From the NCBI GenBank assembly GCA_000416005.1, contig KE356562.1:288904-295022 (forward strand): a stretch of 6,119 bases of DNA. The letters are read 5' to 3'. Both the position numbers and the translations under genes were made by a program. Below the pieces are notes generated by a model. That model ran no database searches. It was given only the letters and a program-made list of their open reading frames with translations, and was not told where the DNA came from. Each line of letters starts with the position of its first letter. Within the stretch, counting starts at the first letter, position 1. Below are positions 1 through 5,295 of this stretch, one piece after another. Origin of the DNA: Haloquadratum sp. J07HQX50. GTDB lineage: Archaea > Halobacteriota > Halobacteria > Halobacteriales > Haloferacaceae.

Positions 1-342
1 ATTCACCATATTATGACTGACTTCAGCGTCGGGAAATTAGTGTGTCGTGTCAACTGCCCGACTGTTGTAGAGTCAGGAACCACACTCTTGATTCTCACAG
101 ATCGTGTCCTCACTGAGACTGTCGCCTTACAGAGTTCTTATCGGAGATGTGGACAGTAGTCCTCCTGAACGCATGCTGTCTGTCTCACAGACAGATATTA
201 CATCAACTCGATATCCCAGTCCTCGGCAGACACAGAAAGACGGGTTCTTTTTTGAGCAGGGGAGGCGGAAGCTCAATCCAGGGTAATATGGCACAGTGAA
301 GTGAACTGAGAGCTCAGTCTATACAGTACCCTCACCTCCACG
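1..342. other. Region without a confident gene, left edge
   Basis: This stretch shows no recognisable gene. A GTG-initiated 60-codon frame (104-286, + strand) is open, but it has no TATA-like box or ribosome site in front and its protein (rich in Ser, Pro and Arg) resembles nothing I know, so I do not call it. A run of six T (249-254) follows on the + strand, and a perfect short hairpin lies at 176-194. The stretch is downstream of the leftward lipoprotein gene and probably holds its 3' untranslated end. Confidence 0.4.
176..194. repeat. Perfect inverted repeat, 8-bp arms and 3-nt loop
   Basis: The arms CTGTCTGT (176-183) and ACAGACAG (187-194) are exact reverse complements around the loop CTC. 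The T run 55 bases downstream is too far away for a simple hairpin-plus-U terminator. It lies in a gene-free stretch; its role is unknown. Confidence 0.55.
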
Positions 343-978
343 TTACGTGTTATATATGGAATATCTATGCACAGCGACCGGCAGAACAGCCTCATATTCA
401 CCACTGAAAGCTGGTCCAGAACCGACTGGGACTGTGACCGTCACCGTCCGCGGGAGGTGCGACAGCAAGGTATCAAATTCGACCTCTGGTTGAGCGACTA
501 ACTCATTCTGTCTATTGTATTGGTACTTGTATTCCACCACGGTTGCGAGTGGGATCGCGCGTTTGAATTCGTCTGCACTCAGGTCAGTGTCGATCTCATC
601 CGCTCTCAGCTTCGTTTTCTCGACCAGGACCCCCCACGAGCTGAGCAGTGCCTGTCCACTGAGCCTCTCGGTGATATAATCGTACACAAGCGAGTTCGCC
701 TGTTCTGTTGCTTCCTCTTCTGTTATCTCGGCGAACAGGTAGGCGTCGCCTGTGTCTTGAGTTGGAGTTGGGGTTGAGACTGGAGTCGGGGTCGGGACAC
801 GCGAATCAGTCTCCGGCGAAACAGGAGCCGATGTCCCAAGCCGAATCGTCTCTGAGGGTGTGCTTGATGTCGTTTCCGAGGTTGTGTCAGATGAAGCGTT
901 CCCTCTACCTCTGGGGCACCCAGCGACGAGGGGGGTGCTACTGGTCGCGAGGACACCGAGAAACCAGCGGCGATTCAT
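343..978 (-). CDS. Haloarchaeal Tat-exported lipoprotein, function unknown
   Basis: This is a 211-residue protein. Its N-terminus has a twin-arginine signal (Arg3-Arg4-Trp-Phe-Leu) followed by a short hydrophobic stretch and a lipobox, Val18-Ala19-Gly20-Cys21. It should therefore be exported folded by the Tat route and anchored through lipidated Cys21, as is common for haloarchaeal lipoproteins. Residues 22-76 are a low-complexity Ser/Thr/Pro linker with a Thr-Pro repeat (62-73), typical of a spacer that holds a domain away from the membrane. Residues 78-211 form the likely globular part: an acidic helical segment (about 84-142), then a beta-rich C-terminus with a Thr/Val-rich strand (178-184). 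No enzyme motif is visible. The ATG is chosen because the signal peptide begins there and a TATA-like box lies about 30 bases upstream, implying a near-leaderless transcript. No operon partner is evident. Lipoprotein assignment is strong; function is unknown. Confidence 0.88.
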   Translation of the reverse strand: MNRRWFLGVLATSSTPLVAGCPRGRGNASSDTTSETTSSTPSETIRLGTSAPVSPETDSRVPTPTPVSTPTPTQDTGDAYLFAEITEEEATEQANSLVYDYITERLSGQALLSSWGVLVEKTKLRADEIDTDLSADEFKRAIPLATVVEYKYQYNRQNELVAQPEVEFDTLLSHLPRTVTVTVPVGSGPAFSGEYEAVLPVAVHRYSIYNT

Positions 979-1002
979 GCTCTCGGCATAATAGAAGCGG
1001 GT

Positions 1003-1012
1003 CGATATTAGA
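1003..1012 (-). promoter_or_regulatory. TATA-like box of the lipoprotein gene
   Basis: On the minus strand TCTAATATCG contains a TAATAT core (1010-1005) lying 27-32 bases upstream of the lipoprotein ATG at 978. This matches the spacing of archaeal TATA boxes for transcripts starting at or a few bases before the start codon. No Shine-Dalgarno sequence is seen, consistent with a leaderless message. This is inferred from spacing and composition only. Confidence 0.45.
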
Positions 1013-1576
1013 ACGTGGACTCATGTATCACAATCAGAAACAGGGCGTCTCGCCGAGGCTGTATCTGCGTTCTCAGAGCTGTGTCCCTTCGTGGGTGATG
1101 GGTTTCGGTCGTTGTGCTGAGTGCAGAGCGCGTATCGGCCACTGTTCTTTCAGTGACCGGTGAGACGACAAATTGGTGAAAATAGCGAAGATGAGCATAT
1201 CAGAGAATTTTAATCGAGGCCGCAAGGCCGTGTCCAGCAGTACCAGCGCTCTGCAAGATGTTGCTTTGGTGTTCGTTCGCGCTCACGCAGACGCGCCCCG
1301 GTCGTCTCCGTCTCGTTGCGGGCACGATACTGCACACATTTGAACTCCTTGATCCAGTTTAATGATCACCTCAAGAACGGGCCCTACTCCCTGATTTAGT
1401 TTAATTTCGCTCGGGCCTTCCATCTGCAAATGACGGTAGATCTTGAATGTGGAGAAATTGAGTCGAGAATGACTGAACCAGCAAGTGTCTTTAGAGCTCT
1501 CTCGTCCGACACATATTGGAGAAAGCCTAATGAGTATCATGCTATTGACAGGGAGACCGTATCTCACCGCATAGAG
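1013..1576. other. Intergenic region with small ORFs, no confident gene
   Basis: No recognisable gene is present. Several short frames are open: + strand 1191-1343 (50 codons), + strand 1430-1582 (listed separately) and - strand 1283-1567, whose last 46 codons from the ATG at 1423 look more protein-like than its start. The - strand ATG at 1423 and the + strand ATG at 1430 diverge with six bases between them, leaving no room for ordinary promoters, so at most one is likely real. The segment 1270-1330 is clearly richer in G+C than its surroundings. An imperfect direct repeat lies at 1344-1405. The mosaic of short plausible frames suggests old gene remnants. Confidence 0.4.
1344..1405. repeat. 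Imperfect 20-bp direct repeat, 42-bp period
   Basis: Positions 1344-1363 and 1386-1405 match at 17 of 20 bases, sharing ACTCC, TGAT and AGTTTAAT. The 42-bp offset is a whole number of codons, so the repeat also appears as a repeated peptide in frame: Ser-Leu-Ile-Gln-Phe-Asn against Ser-Leu-Ile-stop-Phe-Asn. In the second copy CAG has become TAG (1397-1399). It could be a duplicated coding segment or a pair of binding sites. Confidence 0.5.
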
Positions 1577-1582
1577 TTATAA
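1430..1582 (+). CDS. Possible small protein, 50 residues, unknown
   Basis: An ATG at 1430 opens 50 codons ending TAA at 1580-1582. The product is acidic (MTVDLECGEIESRMTE at the start) with ordinary composition, and the third-position choices look coding. It ends inside the TATA box of the downstream nuclease gene and 26 bases before that gene's ATG. The same frame is open upstream to a TAG at 1397 and, beyond that TAG, back to a TAA at 1211, so it may be the tail of a larger broken gene rather than a separate one. No family is recognised and no TATA-like box is convincing. The opposite strand is open in the exact complementary codon register, which weakens the call. Confidence 0.28.
   Translation: MTVDLECGEIESRMTEPASVFRALSSDTYWRKPNEYHAIDRETVSHRIEL
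1577..1582 (+). promoter_or_regulatory. TATA-like box of the HNH nuclease gene
   Basis: TTATAA lies 27-32 bases upstream of the ATG at 1609, the usual archaeal TATA-to-start distance for a leaderless message. No Shine-Dalgarno sequence separates it from the start codon. The palindrome at 1591-1610 covers the predicted transcription start, so a protein bound there would block initiation. Confidence 0.55.
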
Positions 1583-1590
1583 TGATGGCT

Positions 1591-1610
1591 ATTTGATATG
1601 ACTATCAAAT
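1591..1610. promoter_or_regulatory. Perfect palindrome over the start codon, candidate operator
   Basis: The arms ATTTGATA (1591-1598) and TATCAAAT (1603-1610) are exact reverse complements separated by TGAC. The right arm includes the A and T of the ATG at 1609. The element therefore sits between the TATA box and the start of a probably leaderless message, where dimeric repressors commonly act. The encoded protein begins with winged-helix-like segments, so autoregulation is conceivable, but that is inference. Confidence 0.55.
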
Positions 1611-2454
1611 GACTGATGACCGTCGTATGACCACGGACCGGTTCTACGGTGGTGTGTCCAACCGGCTCCAGAATCTGCGGTCGATGCTCGCATATATTCG
1701 TGATGAGCACCCAACTCAGAGCGAACTCACCCAATGGGTGATCAAAAATACCAATGCAGGCAGTTCAGATGCCGTTAACCGTCACCTGACATTTCTCGAT
1801 TCTCTCAATATCATTGAATTATCCAGTGCACGATGCGGACTCGGTGACTATGGTCAGCAATGGCTTGATAATCACAATCATGAAACGCTTTATGAGGCCC
1901 TGTCATCGGGAGTGAAGGGATTCGATACAATCCTCAAAGCCTTACAGGACGGCCCGATGACCGACGAGGATATCATGAACCTACTCGTGAGTGAGTTTGA
2001 TGAGGCGGAAATGTCGAAGCCTGGCCCCGCGGTTCGACATCGCGAATGGTTGCAAGTCCTGGAGTTCGTAGAGCGCGAAGATGGGATGAACGAGCTCACG
2101 TCTGCAGGTCAAAAACGACTCGAAGAGAAGGCCCAGACTCAAATAACGTCGGTAGGGACGGCTCCAAGTGGAGTGTCAGTCGGTGATCATCTATCTCAAG
2201 AGGAAATTGAGGAAGCGTTTGAAACGGGCTTTGGATATCAAATCACGGGGATCAATCCGCGCCGAGACGATCACGACCGGCGCTACGTGTTGGTGTTTGC
2301 CAATGAAGATGGCCCCTACGACGACACAGTGACACAGGGCCAATTCGAATACATTGGAGAGGGCTTGAGTGGAGATCAAAGCGAAACTTCTCCTGGGAAC
2401 TCTACTCTCATTGACGCTATTTCGTCTGACATCCCGGTTCATTTCTTTTATTAG
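1609..2454 (+). CDS. N-terminal fragment: winged helices and part of SRA-like domain
   Basis: This is the open part before the amber codon, 281 residues. The ATG at 1609 is chosen because a TATA-like box lies at the leaderless distance; a second in-frame ATG is at codon 7. Residues 17-90 and 101-172 each show a helix-turn-helix followed by a short hairpin, as in winged-helix domains. The second contains Gly-Pro-Met-Thr-Asp-Glu-Asp-Ile and ends in Leu-Thr-Ser-Ala-Gly-Gln, a familiar winged-helix ending in archaea. From residue 206 the SRA-like domain begins and is cut at Tyr281, before its last strands. If translated alone, the product might still bind DNA and could act as a regulator of the palindrome, but an incomplete SRA-like fold is likely unstable. 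It is best treated as a piece of the broken gene. Confidence 0.6.
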   Translation: MTDDRRMTTDRFYGGVSNRLQNLRSMLAYIRDEHPTQSELTQWVIKNTNAGSSDAVNRHLTFLDSLNIIELSSARCGLGDYGQQWLDNHNHETLYEALSSGVKGFDTILKALQDGPMTDEDIMNLLVSEFDEAEMSKPGPAVRHREWLQVLEFVEREDGMNELTSAGQKRLEEKAQTQITSVGTAPSGVSVGDHLSQEEIEEAFETGFGYQITGINPRRDDHDRRYVLVFANEDGPYDDTVTQGQFEYIGEGLSGDQSETSPGNSTLIDAISSDIPVHFFY

Positions 2455-2487
2455 CAGTCGGGAAACGGAGAGTGGGAGTACCAAGGA

Positions 2488-2994
2488 TTGATTAATGTGC
2501 TCGATTACGAATTTGAAGAGCAAGGCGGGCGGCAGGTCCTCGTCTTCACGATGGAGCATCGTTATGAAAGTGGTCCCAAGACGGACGAGCCGAGTCGAAA
2601 AAGTATCGAAACAGAACGAGCACGTCTCAAGAACGCACTCAACAGGGAACCCCAGCTCACTGATGATAGTGAAACATATACTGAGTCACGAAGGCGAGCG
2701 AGAGATTCGGCGTTCTCAGAATTAGTACGGCAAGCATATGATGAGACGTGTGCCATCTGTGGAAGTCGTCGAGAAACGCCCAGCGGGAATCCGGAGGCGG
2801 AGGCGGAGGCGGCGCACATCTATCCAAAGCGCGAGGACGGGGTAGATGACATCCGAAACGGCGTCGCTCTTTGTAAGTTACACCACTGGGCCTTCGATAA
2901 CGGATGGCTCGCGATTAGTGACGAGCACGAGGTGCTGGTGAGGGACGCATCAAATCGAGATGGGGTATTACGAGTTCAAACAATTAGAGGGTGA
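2488..2994 (+). CDS. C-terminal fragment with HNH nuclease domain
   Basis: This open frame is in the same phase as the 1609 frame. Coding character continues immediately after the TAG (Gln-Ser-Gly-Asn-Gly-Glu-Trp-Glu-Tyr-Gln-Gly-Leu), which shows it is the continuation of that gene and not an independent one. The only early start is a TTG at 2488 with no promoter or ribosome site, so independent expression is doubtful. Residues counted from there: Cys88-x2-Cys91, Ala109-His110-Ile111, Asn124-Gly, Cys129-x2-His132-His133. Together these form the zinc-bound beta-beta-alpha HNH fold that cuts DNA with a metal ion. All expected catalytic and zinc-binding residues are present. The frame stops early at 2992-2994 because of the extra G at 2962-2965; the true ending lies in the next frame, to 3100. 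Confidence 0.6.
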   Translation: MINVLDYEFEEQGGRQVLVFTMEHRYESGPKTDEPSRKSIETERARLKNALNREPQLTDDSETYTESRRRARDSAFSELVRQAYDETCAICGSRRETPSGNPEAEAEAAHIYPKREDGVDDIRNGVALCKLHHWAFDNGWLAISDEHEVLVRDASNRDGVLRVQTIRG

Positions 2995-3270
2995 CAGTTT
3001 AGATCTTCCCGACATCGATGAGGCAGAGCCGCACCCACTGTTTCTCGAACAACACCGGGACTTACGCGGATTCAATTCGAAAACTCATGAATCCCAGTAA
3101 TTAGAAAGCGAACGTGAACCTCCAATCGGCTCACTGATTTTAATTTAGCCAGATAGGTCAAAACTCGTTCACTGTCTGTGCTGTCGGGAAATATTATATC
3201 CTACTCTCACGGATTACATACTCACTTGTGCCCGGGACGCGATTCTCAGAGTCCAACTCAATAATTCTCT

Positions 3271-3321
3271 TCTCACAGCCAGTGATAGCTGTGAGACGCC
3301 TCACTGGCGCACTATCGATAG
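3271..3321. repeat. Cluster of overlapping inverted repeats
   Basis: Three structures overlap. TCTCACAGC (3271-3279) pairs perfectly with GCTGTGAGA (3288-3296) across eight bases. GCCAGTGA (3278-3285) pairs perfectly with TCACTGGC (3301-3308). GTGAG (3291-3295) can also pair with CTCAC (3300-3304). The first two share bases, so as RNA they exclude each other. The 10-bp palindrome CTATCGATAG follows at 3312-3321. The stretch is gene-free. It could be a regulatory leader, a recombination site or a replication-related site; nothing here distinguishes these. Confidence 0.5.
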
Positions 3322-3873
3322 CGCTTAGCTGGATACAAGATGATGTGCACAGTGCGCCCGAGATCAGACCATGACTTCGGCAAGAGAGACCCCACGTGGC
3401 AGCAAACTCGAACAACTCGAACCACAGATTTGAACCTCGCGAGCGTCAAATCGTTCAATATTCCTAAGATGGACATGCATCGAGGGCGGGTTCTCTATCG
3501 TCTAGTCAAAGTGTCGCTCACGTGCCGCTCGTGAGGCGTGTGGATCATCATCTTTCCAGAGCGGTGAGTGGGGAATTCGCCCTCGCCAGCCATCAAACGG
3601 CGAGTACATGTAGTCTCTGCGTGTCAACACGCTTCAAGAAACGCATCTCGCTGATACTCGTCCATGACAGCAGCGCCAGATGTCGTTCCAACTCCGGTTC
3701 GTGGAGAGTCGTGAACGGCCTCGCGTCACTGTCGGTATTGGTGCCAAACTGGGATGTGTCGCTCAGAGCTGAGAGAGGGGGTTTTTCGACGAGTCTCAAA
3801 AGCACCGTTGGATGTGAATTCCCAATGAGGGCCAGGCCCCGCTCAGACTGTCGTCGGGACAAGACCATACAAA

Positions 3874-4088
3874 TCATGTGAGGAATGGCTCAGGGCAGGT
3901 GGTTCGTCTGACATCAAAATCTTGGGTGTCGTGGTGTGTGTCAATACTGTGTCGTGTCAGTTGTATGATGTTGTGTTTTGATTGTGCTGTCTGAGAAGCA
4001 AACTGTTCGTGTGAGAATTCGATCTGCAAATCAAGAGCAGTCGTGAACTGTTCGATGACACTCATCGAGGGTTCTGCGTCGAGACTCC
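3874..4088 (-). pseudogene. Possible frameshifted C-terminal tail of the ParB-like gene
   Basis: The ParB-like frame ends Tyr-Arg-Gln-Phe-Leu-stop. Restoring one C in the CC pair at 4094-4095 would instead give Tyr-Arg-Gln-Phe-Pro-Leu-Arg-Ser-Leu-Asp-Ala-Glu-Pro-Ser. This continues through SVIEQFTTALDLQIEFSHEQ and stays open to the TGA at 3874-3876. The first 35 or so of these residues look like genuine acidic, helical protein; the later part (His/Thr-rich) is less convincing. A separate 63-codon ATG frame at 4065 lies in the same register but has no promoter. This is inference: the intact homologue's length would decide it. Confidence 0.35.
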
Positions 4089-4853
4089 TCAGAGGAACTG
4101 CCGATAACTATCTCCCCACTCACTCTTGAGTCGCCTGATTGCACAGTGTGTCTCAACGCGATCGTACCCCTCAATATGTCGATTCGCCCAGATTCTCGTT
4201 GCAGTCTCGTCGTCCAGGTACATCCCAAGGACCTGAATCTCCTCAAGTCCAGCCACGTGACTTGCCCAAACTCTTCGATGACCGTTCAGCAGAGTCACAC
4301 CGCCGTGAGTGCCGGTGCCATTCCGATCGACCCACACAAGAGGGGGCCCACGTGGTTCTCCTCGAGTTTCAATGTCCTCGATAAACTGCTCATTTTGACT
4401 CACAGAAAATGTTCGGGAGTGGTATGGTGATGGCTTGATTTGATGAATGTCAATTTTCACCGGACCTCTTGAGCCAACCTTTCGAAGTCTTGGTTGTGGG
4501 AATGCATAATAATTCACCGCAGACCTTTCGACTCGAGTTATTTTCAGTGGTGCCACTCCAGAGTAGAACTGAAACTCTGAGTTGATGTCTGTCATGAACA
4601 CGACAATCGCGATTGGTGAGTCACTGCTGTACTGTGGATTGTCTTCCGCGACGGTCATCCCACGGTCGAACACATCCCATTCTTCTGCCGTCACAGGTGG
4701 CGTGTTGACGACCACTGCTGTGTGAGCCTCGCCCTCGGCCCCGGAGTCTGGACTTTCTGTATCAGTCACAATGTCTCCAAACGAGAGGTCATTCTGGTGC
4801 TCGTGCTCTGCTCGGTGGTGTGATTTTTGAGTCTCTTGTTTCATCCGGACCAT
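4089..4853 (-). CDS. ParB-like N-terminal (ParB/Srx-fold) domain protein
   Basis: The 254-residue product has two parts. Residues about 45-125 (beginning Val-Val-Val-Asn-Thr-Pro-Pro-Val-Thr-Ala-Glu-Glu-Trp, later Tyr-Ala-Phe-Pro-Gln-Pro-Arg-Leu) form a domain that I associate with haloarchaeal ParB-like proteins. Residues about 131-215 are the ParB N-terminal domain: Ile-Lys-Pro-Ser-Pro-Tyr-His-Ser-Arg is box I, and Leu-Leu-Asn-Gly-His-Arg-Arg-Val-Trp-Ala is box II, a variant of the GERR nucleotide-binding motif. ParB proteins segregate plasmids or chromosomes, but haloarchaea have many orphan relatives in mobile DNA. No ParA gene and no clear ParB DNA-binding helix-turn-helix is present here, so a partition role is unproven. 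The longest ATG start is used; a TTG at 4871 and an ATG at 4844 (with GAGAGG nine bases upstream) are alternatives. The short C-terminus may reflect a one-base deletion at 4094-4095. Confidence 0.82.
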   Translation of the reverse strand: MVRMKQETQKSHHRAEHEHQNDLSFGDIVTDTESPDSGAEGEAHTAVVVNTPPVTAEEWDVFDRGMTVAEDNPQYSSDSPIAIVVFMTDINSEFQFYSGVAPLKITRVERSAVNYYAFPQPRLRKVGSRGPVKIDIHQIKPSPYHSRTFSVSQNEQFIEDIETRGEPRGPPLVWVDRNGTGTHGGVTLLNGHRRVWASHVAGLEEIQVLGMYLDDETATRIWANRHIEGYDRVETHCAIRRLKSEWGDSYRQFL

Positions 4854-4859
4854 CCTCTC
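4854..4859 (-). promoter_or_regulatory. Shine-Dalgarno-like site before the ParB-like gene
   Basis: GAGAGG on the minus strand abuts the ATG at 4853 and lies nine bases before the ATG at 4844. This favours translation from 4844, three codons into the called frame. It implies a leadered message, in contrast to the leaderless layout of the other two genes. Confidence 0.35.
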
Positions 4860-4861
4860 AG

Positions 4862-4948
4862 ATGTGTGCAAACGATCTGCATCTCATAACGGGTATGCAG
4901 AGATAATTACTTCTCCGTTTGTCGCACATAACCGCGATGTGCACACAT
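4862..4948. repeat. Inverted GCACACAT sites around the ParB-like promoter
   Basis: GCACACAT occurs on the + strand at 4941-4948 and on the minus strand at 4862-4869, with a related GCACATAA on the + strand at 4924-4931. The outer pair flanks the predicted promoter of the ParB-like gene. Such spacing could suit a looping or cooperative regulator, or a ParB binding region, but eight-base matches at this distance may be chance. Confidence 0.3.
4903..4909 (-). promoter_or_regulatory. TATA-like box of the ParB-like gene
   Basis: TAATTAT on the minus strand lies about 50 bases upstream of the ATG at 4853. Transcription would start near 4880, giving a leader of roughly 25-35 bases that carries the GAGAGG site. 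This is based on sequence and spacing alone. Confidence 0.35.
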
Positions 4949-5178
4949 GAGAATATGTACTCCGATTGACTTCGACCATCTAGTGACGAGAACTCTGTGG
5001 TATTGTATTCGCTCCCTCAGCGACAGAGAGAGACGCCGAATAGCATGTGTCTCAGCTCTTGTCTCGTGACCTCACCCTACCTTACCTACCCTCACACTCA
5101 GTCAGGTCTCGGAGGGTTGAGACACTCGCTGTCCTGCTGCCACACACTTTGCATACAGAACAGCCTCCCCGCTTCACC
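4949..5178. other. Region without a confident gene, upstream of ParB-like gene
   Basis: The + strand is markedly pyrimidine-rich in 5030-5240, as expected if the minus strand once carried coding sequence. On the minus strand a short frame ending at about 5093 contains Cys-Ser-Val-Cys-Lys-Val-Cys-Gly, reminiscent of a zinc-binding knuckle, but it has no start and no second Cys pair. No intact gene, RNA gene or terminator is seen. Confidence 0.4.
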
Positions 5179-5295
5179 TCAACTCCACCCAGACTTGATC
5201 ACCATCTTCAACTCTTGTTGACTCAGTCCACGCTCGTCGTCTCGCTCTCGAAGCCACTTCTCGTTCCTGTATCCTTTTCTTATTGACTGAATTAC
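5179..5295 (-). pseudogene. Remnant resembling a haloarchaeal helix-turn-helix module
   Basis: This is a 38-codon open stretch without an ATG. It contains Gly-Tyr-Arg-Asn-Glu-Lys-Trp-Leu-Arg-Glu-Arg followed by Gly-Leu-Ser-Gln-Gln-Glu-Leu. It resembles the repeated haloarchaeal pattern of a Tyr-Arg-x-Glu-x-Trp-Leu-Arg helix, then Glu-x-Gly-x-Ser, then a recognition helix, seen at the N-terminus of HNH and homeodomain-like proteins. After Glu-Leu the similarity ends and the frame stops at 5179-5181, so the recognition helix is missing. In an adjacent frame Glu-Asp-Gly-Asp-Gln-Val-Trp-Val-Glu-Leu-Arg also looks protein-like, suggesting a frameshift near 5205. I read it as a decayed fragment; the family match is from memory of the pattern. 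Confidence 0.38.

Larger units (their letters stand above)
1609..3100 (+). pseudogene. Broken SRA-like/HNH modification-dependent restriction endonuclease gene
   Basis: Read through two lesions, this is one 496-residue protein. In order: two predicted winged-helix segments (about 17-90 and 101-172), an SRA/YDG-like domain (about 190-320) and an HNH nuclease (about 375-435). The SRA-like motif is Tyr248-Ile-Gly-Glu-Gly-Leu-Ser-Gly-Asp-Gln with Gly263-Asn264; the HNH residues are Cys381, Cys384, His403, Asn417, Cys422, His425 and His426. This order recalls ScoMcrA-type type IV enzymes, which bind modified DNA and cut it; the exact modification cannot be read from sequence. Lesion one is a TAG at 2452-2454 (codon 282) inside the SRA-like domain. 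Lesion two is one extra G in the run 2962-2965. Removing that G makes the frame continue as Tyr-Tyr-Glu-Phe-Lys-Gln-Leu-Glu-Gly-Asp for 44 acidic, well-formed residues to the TAA at 3098-3100. TATA box and palindrome precede it. Sequencing error or amber read-through are alternatives to true decay. Confidence 0.8.
3101..4088. other. Long stretch without an intact gene
   Basis: There is no confident gene here. The longest + strand frame (3522-3881) gives an Arg/Ser-rich product and looks like a shadow. On the minus strand 3593-3877 is open for 94 codons but is unrecognised. A different minus frame in 3495-3593 (start MAGEGEFPTHRSGK) and the end of 3194-3415 (ending SEYVIRESRI) each read like fragments of real proteins, consistent with decayed genes. 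A short + strand frame from the ATG at 3371 (MTSARETPRGSKLEQLEPQI) stops after 20 codons. 3874-4088 may be the lost tail of the ParB-like gene. A cluster of inverted repeats lies at 3271-3321. Confidence 0.45.

Noticed and set aside
305..318. ACTGAG-AG-CTCAGT hairpin as a terminator of the lipoprotein gene
   Set aside because: A two-base loop is too small and no T run follows on the minus strand.
520..777. Open + strand frame of 85 codons inside the lipoprotein gene
   Set aside because: It is an antisense shadow with Cys/Phe-rich composition unlike a haloarchaeal protein.
708..1163. Open frame of 151 codons on the + strand
   Set aside because: It overlaps the lipoprotein gene on the other strand, its product is rich in Arg, Ser, Leu and Cys with no domain, and the opposite strand has a clear signal peptide and promoter.
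2452..2454. Pyrrolysine or selenocysteine-type recoding as the main explanation
   Set aside because: The codon is TAG, the protein is not a methylamine methyltransferase, and no recoding signal is visible; a point mutation is simpler. It is kept only as a testable alternative.
2191..2559. Open minus-strand frame of 122 codons
   Set aside because: It is antisense to the SRA-like domain, whose motif on the + strand is clear.
3522..3881. Open + strand frame of 119 codons
   Set aside because: The product is Ser/Arg/Cys-rich with no motif or promoter; minus-strand frames in the same stretch look more like decayed coding sequence.
4139..4430. Overlapping + strand frames opposite the ParB-like gene
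   Set aside because: They are shadows of the ParB boxes, which are unmistakable on the minus strand.
4997..5286. Two + strand frames of 74 and 79 codons
   Set aside because: They arise from a pyrimidine-rich strand, giving Ser/Leu/Pro/His-rich products without starts, promoters or recognisable domains.
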